DNA of 64,000 bases from ZC4RG30 sp046047615 (GCA_046047615.1 JBJOHO010000089.1:136403-200402); one strand, 5' to 3'; positions 16,250 to 25,796 are shown, numbered from the stretch's first letter. Notes: a model not told the origin generated them from the letters alone. Made by a program: numbers and translations.

Positions 16250-18408
16250 CAGGCCTCCTTCCTGCCGTAACGGGCCGCAGCCTCACGGCCGGCACGCGTC
16301 GCCTGCAATGCCGGCGACCGCCGCAGCACGCCGTCGACCTGGTACCCGGGGACATCGATCACTTCGGCCGCCGGGTCGAGCTGCGCCAGACGCGGCGCCG
16401 TGGCGACGGACGGGACCGTGGCCGGAACGCCGGTCCGGAACTGCTCGAGGACCTGTTCCGAAGAGTCCTGGTCGAACCCGGACAGTCCCAGCAGCGTACC
16501 CAGCACCCGCAACACCTTCCACGCCGGCCGCGACTCGCCAACCGGCGTCGAGATGCCCGCGAAACTCTGCCACCGGCCTTCGAGGCTGACGTAGGTGCCG
16601 CTGGTCTCGGCAAAGGTGCCGACCGGCAGCAGCACGCTGGCGACAGCCTTGAGTTCGTCGCTGGCATAGGGCGTGAGCGCGACCACGAAGCCGGCGCCCT
16701 TCAGCGCCGCTGCGGCACCGGGTGCCAGGGAATCCGCGCCGGGTTCGGTGCCGAGCAGCAGGTAGCCCTTGAGGCTGCGGCCCAGCATGCCATTGGCACA
16801 CAGGCCACGCACCGGCGCCGCGGCACCACCGACGTCACGCTGCGGCAGCACGCCCGCCAGATGTGCCCCGGCAGCGTTGGCGCCCTCGGCAAGCACGCCC
16901 AGCGGCGCACCGACCGCGGCGGCCAGCGCAGTGGCCAGCGAACGCAGCGAACCATAGCCTGGATGCCGGAGCGCGAGTGCACCCAGCCATACCGCCTTGC
17001 GCTCGGCAGACTTCAATGCGGCCACCAGATCACGGTGGCGCGGCTGCACCTCGACCCCCGGGAACTGCAGGGCTTGCGCGCTGCCCTCGGTGGCGGCGAC
17101 CAGCAATGCCGCGATCTCCCTCAACTGGTCCGCCGGCGACACGACCCACTCGTGCGCGACCGGGAACCGGTGCTCGAAGGCAGCGGGATTGATGAAGCTG
17201 ACCTGGGCGCCACCCTTGACCGCCGCCTTGCGCACCCGATGCGCCAGCAGCGGCAACTCACGCCGCAGGTGGGAGCCCACAACCAGCAGGGCCTGCAACT
17301 CGTCGACGGCCGCCACCGGCATGCCCAGCGTCGGGGCCAGCGGGTCCTCGGCGTCTGCGGAGGTGTCCGGCTGCCGGAGCCGGTGATCCAGATTGCCGCA
17401 GCCCAGGCTGCGCGCGAGGCGTGCGAACAGGGTGAGCTCTTCGGTGGTCGACGAGGGGCTGGCGAGGAAGCCCAGGTCTGCGGGCGCCACCGCCTTCAGC
17501 TGCCCGGCAACCTTCTCCAGCGCCGTCTGCCAGTCCACGGTCTTCCAGCCATCGCCTTCACGCACCATCGGCGACTTGAGGCGGTCGGCGCTGTAGACGC
17601 CCTCGTAGCTGAAACGGTCGCGGTCGGCAATCCAGGTTTCATTGATCTCGTCGTTGCGACGCGGCACCACGCGCATGAGCTTGCCGCGCAGCACGTGCGC
17701 GAACAGGTTCGTGCCCAGGCCGTCATGCGGCGACACCAGCGGCTGCTGGCTCATTTCCCAGGAGCGGGCCCGGTAACGGAAAGGTTTGCTGTTGAGCGCT
17801 CCGACCGGGCACAGGTCGATGATGTTGCCCGACAACTCGTGGTCGACACTCTTCTCGACGTAGGTGCCGATCTCGTTGTGCTCGCCACGGCCCGTGGTGC
17901 CCAGTTCCGGAATGCCGGCGATGTCCTGGCCGAAGCGCACACAACGCGTGCAGTGGATGCAGCGCGTCATGTCGGTGGACACCAGTGGGCCGATGTCCTT
18001 GTCCTTCACCACGCGCTTGCCTTCGTGGTAGCGCGAGATGTCGCGCCCATAGCCCATGGCCAGATCCTGCAGCTCGCACTCGCCGCCCTGGTCGCAGATC
18101 GGGCAATCCAGCGGGTGGTTGATGAGCAGGAATTCCATCACGGCGCGCTGGGCCGCGATGGCCTTGGGCGACTTCGTGTGGATGACCATGCCTTCCATGA
18201 CGGGCGTGGCGCAGGCCGGCATCGGCTTCGGTGCCTTCTCGACCTCCACCAGGCACATGCGGCAGTTTGCCGCCACCGGCAGCTTCTCGTGGTAGCAGAA
18301 GCGCGGGATGTAGACGTCGTTGGCGTCGGTGACGCGGATGATCATCTCGCCCTTGCGGGCCTTCATCGGCGTGCCGTCGACGATGATGTTGACCTTGTCC
18401 TCGCTCAT
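16249..18408 (-). CDS. nuoG: NADH-quinone oxidoreductase subunit G
   Basis: 719 residues, on the short side for NuoG. The N-terminus binds a 2Fe-2S cluster (CYHEKLP...ANCRMC) and two 4Fe-4S clusters (HPLDCPICDQGGECELQD and RCIHCTRCVRFG). The stretch where some bacteria (for example E. coli) bind the additional off-path N7 cluster reads PLVSPHDGLGTN, with no cysteines, as in mitochondrial-type NuoG. The C-terminal molybdopterin-like domain is divergent and rich in Ala/Leu. Overlaps nuoF by four bases (ATGA). Confidence 0.95.
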   Translation of the reverse strand: MSEDKVNIIVDGTPMKARKGEMIIRVTDANDVYIPRFCYHEKLPVAANCRMCLVEVEKAPKPMPACATPVMEGMVIHTKSPKAIAAQRAVMEFLLINHPLDCPICDQGGECELQDLAMGYGRDISRYHEGKRVVKDKDIGPLVSTDMTRCIHCTRCVRFGQDIAGIPELGTTGRGEHNEIGTYVEKSVDHELSGNIIDLCPVGALNSKPFRYRARSWEMSQQPLVSPHDGLGTNLFAHVLRGKLMRVVPRRNDEINETWIADRDRFSYEGVYSADRLKSPMVREGDGWKTVDWQTALEKVAGQLKAVAPADLGFLASPSSTTEELTLFARLARSLGCGNLDHRLRQPDTSADAEDPLAPTLGMPVAAVDELQALLVVGSHLRRELPLLAHRVRKAAVKGGAQVSFINPAAFEHRFPVAHEWVVSPADQLREIAALLVAATEGSAQALQFPGVEVQPRHRDLVAALKSAERKAVWLGALALRHPGYGSLRSLATALAAAVGAPLGVLAEGANAAGAHLAGVLPQRDVGGAAAPVRGLCANGMLGRSLKGYLLLGTEPGADSLAPGAAAALKGAGFVVALTPYASDELKAVASVLLPVGTFAETSGTYVSLEGRWQSFAGISTPVGESRPAWKVLRVLGTLLGLSGFDQDSSEQVLEQFRTGVPATVPSVATAPRLAQLDPAAEVIDVPGYQVDGVLRRSPALQATRAGREAAARYGRKEA

Positions 18409-19715
18409 GCTGCCGCACGCTCCCCGTCGACGATGCTGCGGCCGCCGTGGTCGATCATGTATTCGAACTCATGGCGGAAATGCTTGACGAAGCTCTGCAC
18501 CGGCCACGCGGCCGCATCGCCCAGCGCGCAGATGGTGTGGCCTTCGATCTTGTTGGCGACCTCGACCAGCATGGAGATGTCTTCCCGCCTGCCCTGCCCC
18601 GCCAGGATGCGGCGCAGCATGCGGTTGAGCCACCCCGTGCCCTCGCGGCAGGGCGTGCACTGGCCGCAGGACTCGGACATGTAGAAGCGCGACAGGCGCT
18701 CGAGCGCCTTCACCATGCAGGTGGTCTCGTCCATGACGATGACCGCCGCCGAACCGACCGCAGAACCGATCGCACGGACCGCGTCGTAATCCATGGTCGT
18801 GCGCAGCATCACATCACCCGGCACGACCGGCGTGGAGGAACCGCCAGGGATCACGGCCTTGAGCTTGCGCCCACCGCGCACGCCGCCGGCCATCTCCAGG
18901 AGGTCGGCGAACGGAATGCCCAGCGGCAACTCATAGTTGCCGGGGCGATTCACGTGACCGGACACCGAGAAGATCACCGTGCCACCACTGTTGGCCACGC
19001 CCAGGCCAGCGAACCACTCAGGGCCCTTGCGCAGGATTGTCGGAACCGATGCGTAGCTCTGGGTGTTGTTGATGGTCGTGGGCTTGCCGTAAAGGCCGAA
19101 GTTGGCCGGAAACGGCGGCTTGAAGCGTGGCTTGCCCTGCTTGCCCTCGAGGGACTCGAGCAGCGCGGTTTCCTCACCGCAGATGTAGGCGCCGGCACCC
19201 ACCGCCGTATACAGGTCGACGTCGATGCCGCTGCCCTTGATGTTCTTGCCCAGCAGGCCCGCCGCATAGGCTTCGGCCACCGCCGCCTCGAAGCGCGGCA
19301 CGGGCTCACCGAGGAACTCGCCACGGATGTAGTTGTAGGCCACCGTGGCGCCCATCGCATAGGCACCGATGGCCAGGCCCTCGACCAGCGAGTGCGGGTT
19401 GAAGCGCAGGATGTCGCGGTCATGGCAGGTGCCGGGCTCGGATTCATCCGAATTGCAGACGGCATACTTCTGCCCGGGCGCATTGCGGGGCATGAAGCTC
19501 CACTTGACGCCCGTCGGGAAGCCCGCACCGCCGCGGCCGCGAAGGCCGGAAGCCTTCACCGCCTCGATGATCGTCTCACGCGGGGTCTTTTCCGCCAGGA
19601 TCTTTTCCCAGACCTCGTAACCACCGGACTTGCGGTAGTTATCGAGCTTCCAGGACTCGGCGTGCTTCAGGGGCTCGAAGCACACCAGGTTCAGCTTGTC
19701 TTCCCACTTGCCCAT
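18405..19715 (-). CDS. nuoF: NADH-quinone oxidoreductase subunit F (NADH/FMN site)
   Basis: 436 residues. Binds NADH and FMN and one 4Fe-4S cluster. GLRGRGGAGFPTGVKWSFMP (about 58-77) is the nucleotide-binding glycine-rich loop, GAGAYICGEETALLESLEG (about 178-196) the NADH/FMN region, and ESCGQCTPCREGTGWL plus a later HTICALGD supply the N3 cluster cysteines. Seven bp after nuoE. Confidence 0.98.
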   Translation of the reverse strand: MGKWEDKLNLVCFEPLKHAESWKLDNYRKSGGYEVWEKILAEKTPRETIIEAVKASGLRGRGGAGFPTGVKWSFMPRNAPGQKYAVCNSDESEPGTCHDRDILRFNPHSLVEGLAIGAYAMGATVAYNYIRGEFLGEPVPRFEAAVAEAYAAGLLGKNIKGSGIDVDLYTAVGAGAYICGEETALLESLEGKQGKPRFKPPFPANFGLYGKPTTINNTQSYASVPTILRKGPEWFAGLGVANSGGTVIFSVSGHVNRPGNYELPLGIPFADLLEMAGGVRGGRKLKAVIPGGSSTPVVPGDVMLRTTMDYDAVRAIGSAVGSAAVIVMDETTCMVKALERLSRFYMSESCGQCTPCREGTGWLNRMLRRILAGQGRREDISMLVEVANKIEGHTICALGDAAAWPVQSFVKHFRHEFEYMIDHGGRSIVDGERAAA

Positions 19716-19722
19716 GCGAGGC

Positions 19723-20229
19723 CTACTTCAGTGCGTCGAGGACGCCATCGATCTTCTCCGGCGTCAGGTGTTCGTGGTAGTGATGGTCGACCATCATCAT
19801 CGGCGCACCCACGCAGGCGGCCAGGCACTCTTCCTCGCGCTTGAGGAAGATGCGGCCATCCGGGGTGCTCTCGCCGGTCTTGATGCCCAGCTTCTTCTCG
19901 ATGTAGGCCACCACCTCGTCGGACCCGTTGAGCATGCACGAGATGTTGGTGCACACGCTCACATGGTGCCGTCCGCAGGGGTGGGTCTCGAACATCGAGT
20001 AGAACGATGCGACCTCGTAGACCTGGATCGCGGGCAACTGCAGGTACTCGGCCACTGCGTCCATGAGGTCGGGCGTGAGGAAGCCCTGGTTCTGTTCCTG
20101 CACAAAACGCAGTGCCGAAAGCACGGCGGAACGCTGCCGGCCTTCCGGGAAGCGCGCCACCCAGCCGTCGATCTCGTGGCGGGTGTGCTCGCTGAGCAGG
20201 TGGATCTTGCTGGGAGTCGTCTCGCTCAT
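19723..20229 (-). CDS. nuoE: NADH-quinone oxidoreductase subunit E
   Basis: 168 residues, thioredoxin-like fold carrying the N1a 2Fe-2S cluster. Its ligands form the C-x4-C (CTNISC) and C-x3-C (CLAAC) pattern separated by about 36 residues. Directly abuts nuoD. Confidence 0.97.
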   Translation of the reverse strand: MSETTPSKIHLLSEHTRHEIDGWVARFPEGRQRSAVLSALRFVQEQNQGFLTPDLMDAVAEYLQLPAIQVYEVASFYSMFETHPCGRHHVSVCTNISCMLNGSDEVVAYIEKKLGIKTGESTPDGRIFLKREEECLAACVGAPMMMVDHHYHEHLTPEKIDGVLDALK

Positions 20230-21483
20230 TTAACGGTCCACTTCGCCAAAGACGATGTCCTGGGTACCGATGACGGCGACCACGTCGGCAAGCATGTGGC
20301 CCTCGACCATCTCGCCCAGCGCCGACAGGTGCGCAAAGCCCGGTGCCCGGCACTTGAGGCGGTAAGGCTTGTTGGCGCCATCGGAAACGAGGTAAACGCC
20401 AAACTCGCCCTTCGGCGCCTCGACCGCGGCGTAGGTGTCGCCCTCGGGCACGCTGTAGCCTTCGGTGAACAGCTTGAAGTGATGGATGAGCGACTCCATG
20501 TCGCCCTTCATCTCCTCGCGGCGCGGCGGGCGGACCTTGCGGTCGTCCACCATCACGGGCCCCGGATTGGCCTTCAGCCACTGCACACACTGCTGGACGA
20601 TGCGGTTTGACTGGCGCATCTCCTCGATGCGGACCAGGTAACGGTCGTAGCAGTCGCCATTGACGCCGACCGGCACGTCGAAGTCCATGTCGGCATAGAC
20701 CTCGTAGGGCTGCTTCTTGCGCAGGTCCCAGGCGATGCCTGAACCGCGCAGCATGGGACCCGTGAAGCCCAACTGCATCGCCCGCTCCGGCGACACGACG
20801 CCAATGTTGACGGTGCGCTGCTTCCAGATGCGGTTGTCGGTAAGCAGGGTCTCGTATTCGTCGACGCAAGCGGGGAAGCGCCGCGTGAAGTCTTCGATGA
20901 AATCGAGCAGGGAGCCCTGGCGCGCCGCGTTCATGCGATCGGCGTCCTTCTTCGAGCGCCAGCGCGAAGCCTGGTACTGCGGCATGACCTCGGGCAGGTC
21001 GCGGTAGACGCCGCCCGGCCGGTAGTACGTGGCGTGCATGCGCGTGCCCGAGACCGCCTCGTAGCAGTCCATGAGGTCTTCGCGCTCGCGGAAGCAGTAG
21101 AGGAACACGGTCATGGCGCCGATGTCGAGGCCATGCGCCCCCAGCCACATGAGGTGGTTGAGGATGCGGGTGATCTCGTCGAACATGACGCGGATGTATT
21201 GCGCGCGCTGGGGCACCGGGATGCCCAGCAGCTTTTCGATCGCCATCACGTAGGCGTGCTCGTTGCACATCATGGACACGTAGTCGAGCCGGTCCATGTA
21301 GCCGATCGAGGCGTTGAACGGCTTGTGCTCGGCCAGCTTTTCGGTGCCACGGTGCAGCAGGCCGACGTGCGGGTCGGCCTTCTGGATGGTCTCGCCGTCC
21401 ATCTCGAGCACCAAGCGCAGCACGCCGTGCGCCGCGGGATGCTGCGGGCCGAAGTTGATGGTGAAATTGCGGATCTCAGCCAT
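20230..21483 (-). CDS. nuoD: NADH-quinone oxidoreductase subunit D
   Basis: 417 residues, the 49-kDa homologue that lines the quinone site with NuoB. FGPQHPAAHGVLRLVLEM at the N-terminus (quinone-site His) and GSGIAWDLRKKQPYEVY are typical. It is a separate gene, not fused to nuoC as in enterobacteria and pseudomonads; it overlaps nuoC by eight bases. Confidence 0.98.
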   Translation of the reverse strand: MAEIRNFTINFGPQHPAAHGVLRLVLEMDGETIQKADPHVGLLHRGTEKLAEHKPFNASIGYMDRLDYVSMMCNEHAYVMAIEKLLGIPVPQRAQYIRVMFDEITRILNHLMWLGAHGLDIGAMTVFLYCFREREDLMDCYEAVSGTRMHATYYRPGGVYRDLPEVMPQYQASRWRSKKDADRMNAARQGSLLDFIEDFTRRFPACVDEYETLLTDNRIWKQRTVNIGVVSPERAMQLGFTGPMLRGSGIAWDLRKKQPYEVYADMDFDVPVGVNGDCYDRYLVRIEEMRQSNRIVQQCVQWLKANPGPVMVDDRKVRPPRREEMKGDMESLIHHFKLFTEGYSVPEGDTYAAVEAPKGEFGVYLVSDGANKPYRLKCRAPGFAHLSALGEMVEGHMLADVVAVIGTQDIVFGEVDR

Positions 21484-22168
21484 TGGCGGGCCTGTCCTTC
21501 AATGCGGCCGCATAACGGTTGTCGTCGCGGATGACGCGCGGCACCAGCGTGCGTGGCGTGATCTCGACCGGTTCATAGACGACGCGCCCCTTGGCTTCGT
21601 CGTAGCGGACCTCGACATTGCCGGCGAGCGGAAAGTCCTTGCGGAACGGATGACCGATGAAGCCGTAGTCCGTGAGGATGCGACGCAGGTCCGGGTGCCC
21701 GTGGAACAGGATGCCGAACAGATCGAAGGCCTCGCGCTCGAACCAGTTGGCCGAGGCATAGACACCCACGACCGAGGGCAGCGCCGGCTCGGCATCGTCA
21801 TCGCAGAACGCCCTGACCGTCAGACGCTCGTTGCGTGACACGGACAGCAACTGGTAGACGCAGGCAAAGCGGCGGCCCTCATGCGAGCCACCCTGCCCCG
21901 CGCGGTTGACACCGCGACCGAAACCGCTGTTCCCGGCCGCAGTGGTCTTCCACTCACTGCGACCGTAGTCGAGGTAGTCGACGCCGGCGACGTCGATGAG
22001 CATCTCGAAACGCAGTTCGGGGTCGTCGCGCAGCATGGCAAGCGCAGCAACCAGCGTGGCGGCAGGAACATCAATGGAGAGTTCGCCCACCAGCGCGGGA
22101 CGGCGCCGGGCCGACTCGCCCAGGCGGGCGAGCACGACGCTGGCCAAGGCTTCGATGCGCCCGCTCAT
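21476..22168 (-). CDS. nuoC: NADH-quinone oxidoreductase subunit C
   Basis: 230 residues from the ATG at 22168, which overlaps the nuoB stop by four bases (ATGA); further upstream frame lies within nuoB. The 30-kDa signature YASANWFEREAFDLFGILF and HPDLRRILTDYGF...HPFRKDFPL is intact. An inserted Gly-rich stretch (NSGFGRGVNRAGQGGSHEG, about 98-116) interrupts the N-terminal domain and is not seen in the common family pattern. Confidence 0.95.
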   Translation of the reverse strand: MSGRIEALASVVLARLGESARRRPALVGELSIDVPAATLVAALAMLRDDPELRFEMLIDVAGVDYLDYGRSEWKTTAAGNSGFGRGVNRAGQGGSHEGRRFACVYQLLSVSRNERLTVRAFCDDDAEPALPSVVGVYASANWFEREAFDLFGILFHGHPDLRRILTDYGFIGHPFRKDFPLAGNVEVRYDEAKGRVVYEPVEITPRTLVPRVIRDDNRYAAALKDRPANG

Positions 22169-22671
22169 GACACGAACACCGAAGTGCGCTGGATCTTCTT
22201 CTGCAACTGGATGATGCCGTAGAGCAAGGCCTCGGCCGTCGGCGGGCAACCCGGCACGTAGACATCCACCGGCACCACGCGGTCGCAACCGCGCACCACG
22301 GCGTAGCTGTAGTGGTAGTAGCCACCGCCATTGGCGCAGGAACCCATGGAGATCACCCAACGGGGCTCCGGCATCTGGTCATAGACCTTGCGCAGCGCCG
22401 GCGCCATCTTGTTGACCAGCGTACCGGCCACGATCATGACGTCGGACTGGCGCGGACTGGGACGGAACACGATGCCGAACCGGTCGAGGTCATAGCGGGA
22501 CGCACCCGCATGCATCATTTCGACCGCGCAACAGGCGAGCCCGAAGGTCATCGGCCACATCGAGCCGGTGCGGGCCCAACTGACGAGGCTGTCCAGTTGC
22601 GTCGTGACGAAACCGCGGCGCGCAAAGGCTTCCGGGTTCTCCGGCGGCAGTTCGACCGCTTCTAGTCCCAC
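22165..22671 (-). CDS. nuoB: NADH-quinone oxidoreductase subunit B
   Basis: 168 residues if translation begins at the GTG at 22671, inside the last codons of nuoA with AAGGGG about 7 nt upstream. No ATG is available in a sensible position; the frame extends further upstream only through nuoA. Binds the terminal 4Fe-4S cluster N2: the tandem cysteines in GLACCAVEMM, the Cys of MGSCANGGGYYHYSY and the Cys of VYVPGCPPTAEAL are present. Start choice is the only uncertainty. Confidence 0.95.
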   Translation of the reverse strand: MGLEAVELPPENPEAFARRGFVTTQLDSLVSWARTGSMWPMTFGLACCAVEMMHAGASRYDLDRFGIVFRPSPRQSDVMIVAGTLVNKMAPALRKVYDQMPEPRWVISMGSCANGGGYYHYSYAVVRGCDRVVPVDVYVPGCPPTAEALLYGIIQLQKKIQRTSVFVS

Positions 22672-23030
22672 TCCAGCGCCCCTTTCTTCCACTCGTAGAT
22701 GAAGCCGATCACCAGGATGCCGAGGAAGATGCCCATGGCCACCAGACCGAAGCCGCCGATGGCATCGAGGGAAACCGCCCACGGGAAGAGGAAGGCGATC
22801 TCGAGATCGAAGACGATGAACAGGATCGCGACGAGGTAATAACGCACGTCGAAACGGCCGCGCGTGTCTTCGAAGGCCTCGAAGCCGCACTCGTAGGGCG
22901 AGAGCTTCTCGGCGTCGCCACGCTGGCGGACACCCAGGCGACCCAGCAGCAGCCCTGCGGCCATCAGCACGCAGGCCAAGCCGGTGGCAACACCGAGGAA
23001 CAGAAGAATCGGCAGGTAGTTCTGGAGCAT
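22662..23030 (-). CDS. nuoA: NADH-quinone oxidoreductase subunit A
   Basis: 122 residues, three transmembrane helices, first gene of the operon. LSPYECGFEAFEDTRGRFDV with its conserved cysteine loop and FDLEIAFLFPWAV are the family signature. A TAGAAT at 23106-23111 (minus strand) could be the -10 of a nuo promoter located just after tRNA-Leu, but no good -35 lies 16-18 bp further upstream, so read-through from secG/tRNA-Leu is also likely. Confidence 0.97.
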   Translation of the reverse strand: MLQNYLPILLFLGVATGLACVLMAAGLLLGRLGVRQRGDAEKLSPYECGFEAFEDTRGRFDVRYYLVAILFIVFDLEIAFLFPWAVSLDAIGGFGLVAMGIFLGILVIGFIYEWKKGALEWD

Positions 23031-23119
23031 CGGCCCGTCCCTGTCAGCAGAAGGGGCAGTCCGCCCCGGCCATCCGGCGCTTCGCTGCCCCTCGAAAGTT
23101 CCCGGATTCTATCAAATGA

Positions 23120-23137
23120 CCACCCTCGGTTGGGTGG
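23120..23137 (-). terminator. Hairpin overlapping the 3' end of tRNA-Leu
   Basis: CCACCC-AACCGA-GGGTGG on the minus strand; its first arm includes the tRNA's CCA. It is followed by TCATTTG rather than a T run, so it may be a weak terminator or a processing structure between tRNA-Leu and nuoA. Confidence 0.35.
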
Positions 23138-23219
23138 TGCCGACGGACGGATTCGAACCGTCACACCTTGCGGCGCTAGCCCCTCAAGCTAGTGTGTCTA
23201 CCAATTCCACCACGTCGGC
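23135..23219 (-). tRNA. tRNA-Leu (GAG)
   Basis: 85 nt with encoded CCA. The acceptor GCCGACG pairs with CGTCGGC; the anticodon stem-loop is CTAGC-TTGAGGG-GCTAG, giving anticodon GAG (reads CUC/CUU); a long variable arm (CGCCGCAAGGTGT region) and GGTTCGAATCC T-arm are present. It sits 15 bp after secG on the same strand, the usual secG-tRNA-Leu arrangement of many gammaproteobacteria. Confidence 0.96.
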
Positions 23220-23234
23220 AATAAAGGGTTGAGC

Positions 23235-23588
23235 TCAGTTGGCTGGCGGCGCCACCGGTGCCGTGTCAGCGGCCGGGGCAACCGGCACTGCATCAGCACC
23301 AGCCGGCGGCTGGCTGGACATCTGCTCAAGCACGGAGGACCCGCCAGCCGCCGCGTCGGGCTTGCCCGTGTACGCAAGCGACAGGCTGGTCACCATGAAA
23401 ACTCCGGCCAGGATGGCCGTGGCCCGGGAGAGGGCCGTGGTCGCGCCGCGCGCGCCGAAGACCGTGCCGGAGGCACCGGCACCAAAGCCGGCACCGGCAT
23501 CCGCACCCTTGCCGCGCTGGATGAGCACCAGGGCCACGATGAGCACCGCGCAAAGGATGTGGACGACCAGCAGGAGTGAATGAAGCAT
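23235..23588 (-). CDS. secG: Preprotein translocase subunit SecG
   Basis: 117 residues. Two transmembrane helices (residues about 3-21 and 53-72) flank the conserved cytoplasmic loop LIQRGKGADAGAGFGAGASG. SecG assists SecYE during SecA-driven export. The C-terminal ~40 residues are Pro/Ala/Val rich and variable in the family. Follows tpiA by 15 bp. Confidence 0.95.
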   Translation of the reverse strand: MLHSLLLVVHILCAVLIVALVLIQRGKGADAGAGFGAGASGTVFGARGATTALSRATAILAGVFMVTSLSLAYTGKPDAAAGGSSVLEQMSSQPPAGADAVPVAPAADTAPVAPPAN

Positions 23589-23603
23589 CGTTACAGGTTC
23601 CGT

Positions 23604-24371
23604 TCAAGCGCCGCGGACCGCCGGAGCGGCGTCGCAGATGGCGAGGAACTCTTCGGCCTTGAGCGAGGCACCGCCGATGAGACCACCATCCACGTCGGGG
23701 CGGGAAAACAGCTCTGCTGCGTTGCCCGCCTTCACGCTGCCGCCGTACAGCACCGGCAACGCGGCCGCGATAGTAGCATCCTGCGCGGCGATGCGCGCGC
23801 GAATGAATGCATGGACTTCCTGCGCCTGTTCGGGCGAGGCCGTGCGCCCGGTGCCGATGGCCCAGACCGGCTCGTAGGCCACGACGCCGCGTCCGAGGCC
23901 GGCGACGCCGGAGACCGCCAGCACGGCATCGAGTTGCCTCGCGATGACTTCGAAGGTACGGCCGGCTTCACGCTCGGCGAGGGTTTCCCCGACGCACAGC
24001 ACGGGCTCAAGGCCCTTGGCGAGGACCGCTTCGAACTTGCGTGCCACAAGGGCGTCGTCCTCTTTGTAGATGGCGCGGCGCTCGGAATGCCCCACCAGCA
24101 CATAGCGGCAGCCGACATCCTTGAGCATGGCCGCGGACACCTCGCCGGTGTAGGCACCCGCGGCTTCGGCACAGACATCCTGGGCACCGAGCTGCACGGC
24201 GGTGCCACGCAGCTGGCGCGCCACTTCATGCAGGTAGACGAAAGGCGGGCAGACGACGCACTCGACGCCCTCGGGCGCCTTGAACCCCGCCACGACGGCA
24301 TCGACCAGCGCCGTGTTCTCGGCGCGGGATCCGTGCATCTTCCAGTTTCCGGCGATGATCTTGCGTCGCAT
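23604..24371 (-). CDS. tpiA: Triose-phosphate isomerase
   Basis: 255 residues from the ATG at 24371 (MRRKIIAGNWKMHGS). Interconverts dihydroxyacetone phosphate and glyceraldehyde 3-phosphate. Active-site Lys in GNWKMHG, catalytic His in YVLVGHSERR and catalytic Glu in AYEPVWAIGTG are all present, as is the phosphate-binding LYGGSVKAGNA. Lies 75 bp after glmM. Confidence 0.98.
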   Translation of the reverse strand: MRRKIIAGNWKMHGSRAENTALVDAVVAGFKAPEGVECVVCPPFVYLHEVARQLRGTAVQLGAQDVCAEAAGAYTGEVSAAMLKDVGCRYVLVGHSERRAIYKEDDALVARKFEAVLAKGLEPVLCVGETLAEREAGRTFEVIARQLDAVLAVSGVAGLGRGVVAYEPVWAIGTGRTASPEQAQEVHAFIRARIAAQDATIAAALPVLYGGSVKAGNAAELFSRPDVDGGLIGGASLKAEEFLAICDAAPAVRGA

Positions 24372-24446
24372 GTCGTCCCTGACTCCGTTGGGGAGGCTTC
24401 GGGCGGGCGCGAGTGTAGCCACCCGCTTCCGCCCCTGCAATGTCCA

Positions 24447-25796
24447 TCAGACGGCGCTGGCAACGGCTGCCGCGATGTGTTCGGCGCAGGCGCGCACATC
24501 CGTGTCGTCGCGTCCCTCGACCATCACGCGGATGACCGGCTCGGTGCCCGAGGCGCGCAGGACCACCCGTCCCTCGGCGCCCAGGTGACGTTCGATCGCC
24601 TCGACGACGTCGGCCACATCGGGATGCTTCATGGGATCGAAGCGCTCGGCCACCCGCACGTTGATCAGCACCTGCGGGAACTTGACCATCCCGGCGGCGA
24701 GCTCGGCCAGCGGCTTGCCCGTATCGCGCATCACCTGCAGCACCTGCAGCGCAGCCACCAGCGCGTCACCGGTCGTCGTGCGGTCGAGGCAGAGGATGTG
24801 GCCGGAGGTCTCGCCGCCGATCACGCCCCCCGTCTCCTTGAGCATCGCCAGCACGTAGCGGTCGCCAACCTTGGCGCGGCAGAAGCCGATGCCCCGCTCC
24901 TTCAGTGCCAGCTCCAGACCCAGGTTGCTCATCAGCGTACCGACCACGGGACCGGGCAACAGGCCGGCCGCATGCCGCGCCGTGGCGATGATGTAGAGCA
25001 ACTGGTCGCCATCGACGATGCGCCCGAGACCATCGACCATGACCAGGCGGTCACCATCGCCATCCAGGGCCACGCCGACCGAGGCCTGCACCCCGGGAAC
25101 CGTCAGTTGCAGCAGGCCGGGCTCGGTGGAGCCGCAACCGTCGTTGATGTTGCGCCCATTGGGCGAGCAGCCGATCGGGATGATCTCGGCCCCGAGCGAG
25201 GCCAGCAGGCGCGGCCCGACCTTGTAGCCGGCACCGTGCGCGCAGTCGATGACGATCTTCATGCCCCGCAGGTCGAAACCCGCAGGCACCGTCGACGCGA
25301 CGAACTGCTGGTAATCCTCGCGGAGTGCATCGGCGCGGCGCGCCTTGCCCAAGCGGTTGGAGTGCTGGGTGATGACCCCGCGGTCCAGCTCGTCCTCGAT
25401 CTGCGCCTCCAGCTCATCCGAGAGCTTGCCGCCGGTGGCATCGAAGAACTTGATGCCGTTGTCCTCATAGTGGTTGTGCGAAGCACTGATGACGACGCCG
25501 AAACTGCTGCCACCGGCCGCACCGGCCGCCGCGCGTGCCGTGAGGTAGGCGATGCCCGGCGTGGGCAACGGCCCCAGCAGCTGCACGTCGACGCCTGCCG
25601 CCACGAAACCTGCCTCAAGCGCGGACTCGAACATGTAACCGGAGAGGCGCGTGTCCTTGCCGATGAACACGGTACCGCCCTCGGGCGCGAGCACCCGCGC
25701 CGCGGCACTGGCGAGGCGCAGCGCAAAGTCGACCGTGAGTGGATGCTGGCCGACGTGCCCGCGGACGCCATCGGTGCCGAAGTATTTGCGACCCAT
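24447..25796 (-). CDS. glmM: Phosphoglucosamine mutase
   Basis: 449 residues, the usual length. Converts glucosamine 6-phosphate to glucosamine 1-phosphate for UDP-GlcNAc, murein and LPS. The phosphoserine loop ISASHNHYEDNGIKFF (about 102-117), the metal loop DGDGDRLVMVD, and the C-terminal phosphate-binding RASGTEPVIRVMVEG are intact. Starts 5 bp after folP in the standard ftsH-folP-glmM order. Confidence 0.98.
   Translation of the reverse strand: MGRKYFGTDGVRGHVGQHPLTVDFALRLASAAARVLAPEGGTVFIGKDTRLSGYMFESALEAGFVAAGVDVQLLGPLPTPGIAYLTARAAAGAAGGSSFGVVISASHNHYEDNGIKFFDATGGKLSDELEAQIEDELDRGVITQHSNRLGKARRADALREDYQQFVASTVPAGFDLRGMKIVIDCAHGAGYKVGPRLLASLGAEIIPIGCSPNGRNINDGCGSTEPGLLQLTVPGVQASVGVALDGDGDRLVMVDGLGRIVDGDQLLYIIATARHAAGLLPGPVVGTLMSNLGLELALKERGIGFCRAKVGDRYVLAMLKETGGVIGGETSGHILCLDRTTTGDALVAALQVLQVMRDTGKPLAELAAGMVKFPQVLINVRVAERFDPMKHPDVADVVEAIERHLGAEGRVVLRASGTEPVIRVMVEGRDDTDVRACAEHIAAAVASAV

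Noticed and set aside
23106..23134. A nuo operon promoter with TAGAAT
   Set aside because: No -35 box at a suitable distance; only the -10-like hexamer can be supported, so it is mentioned under nuoA but not listed as a promoter.
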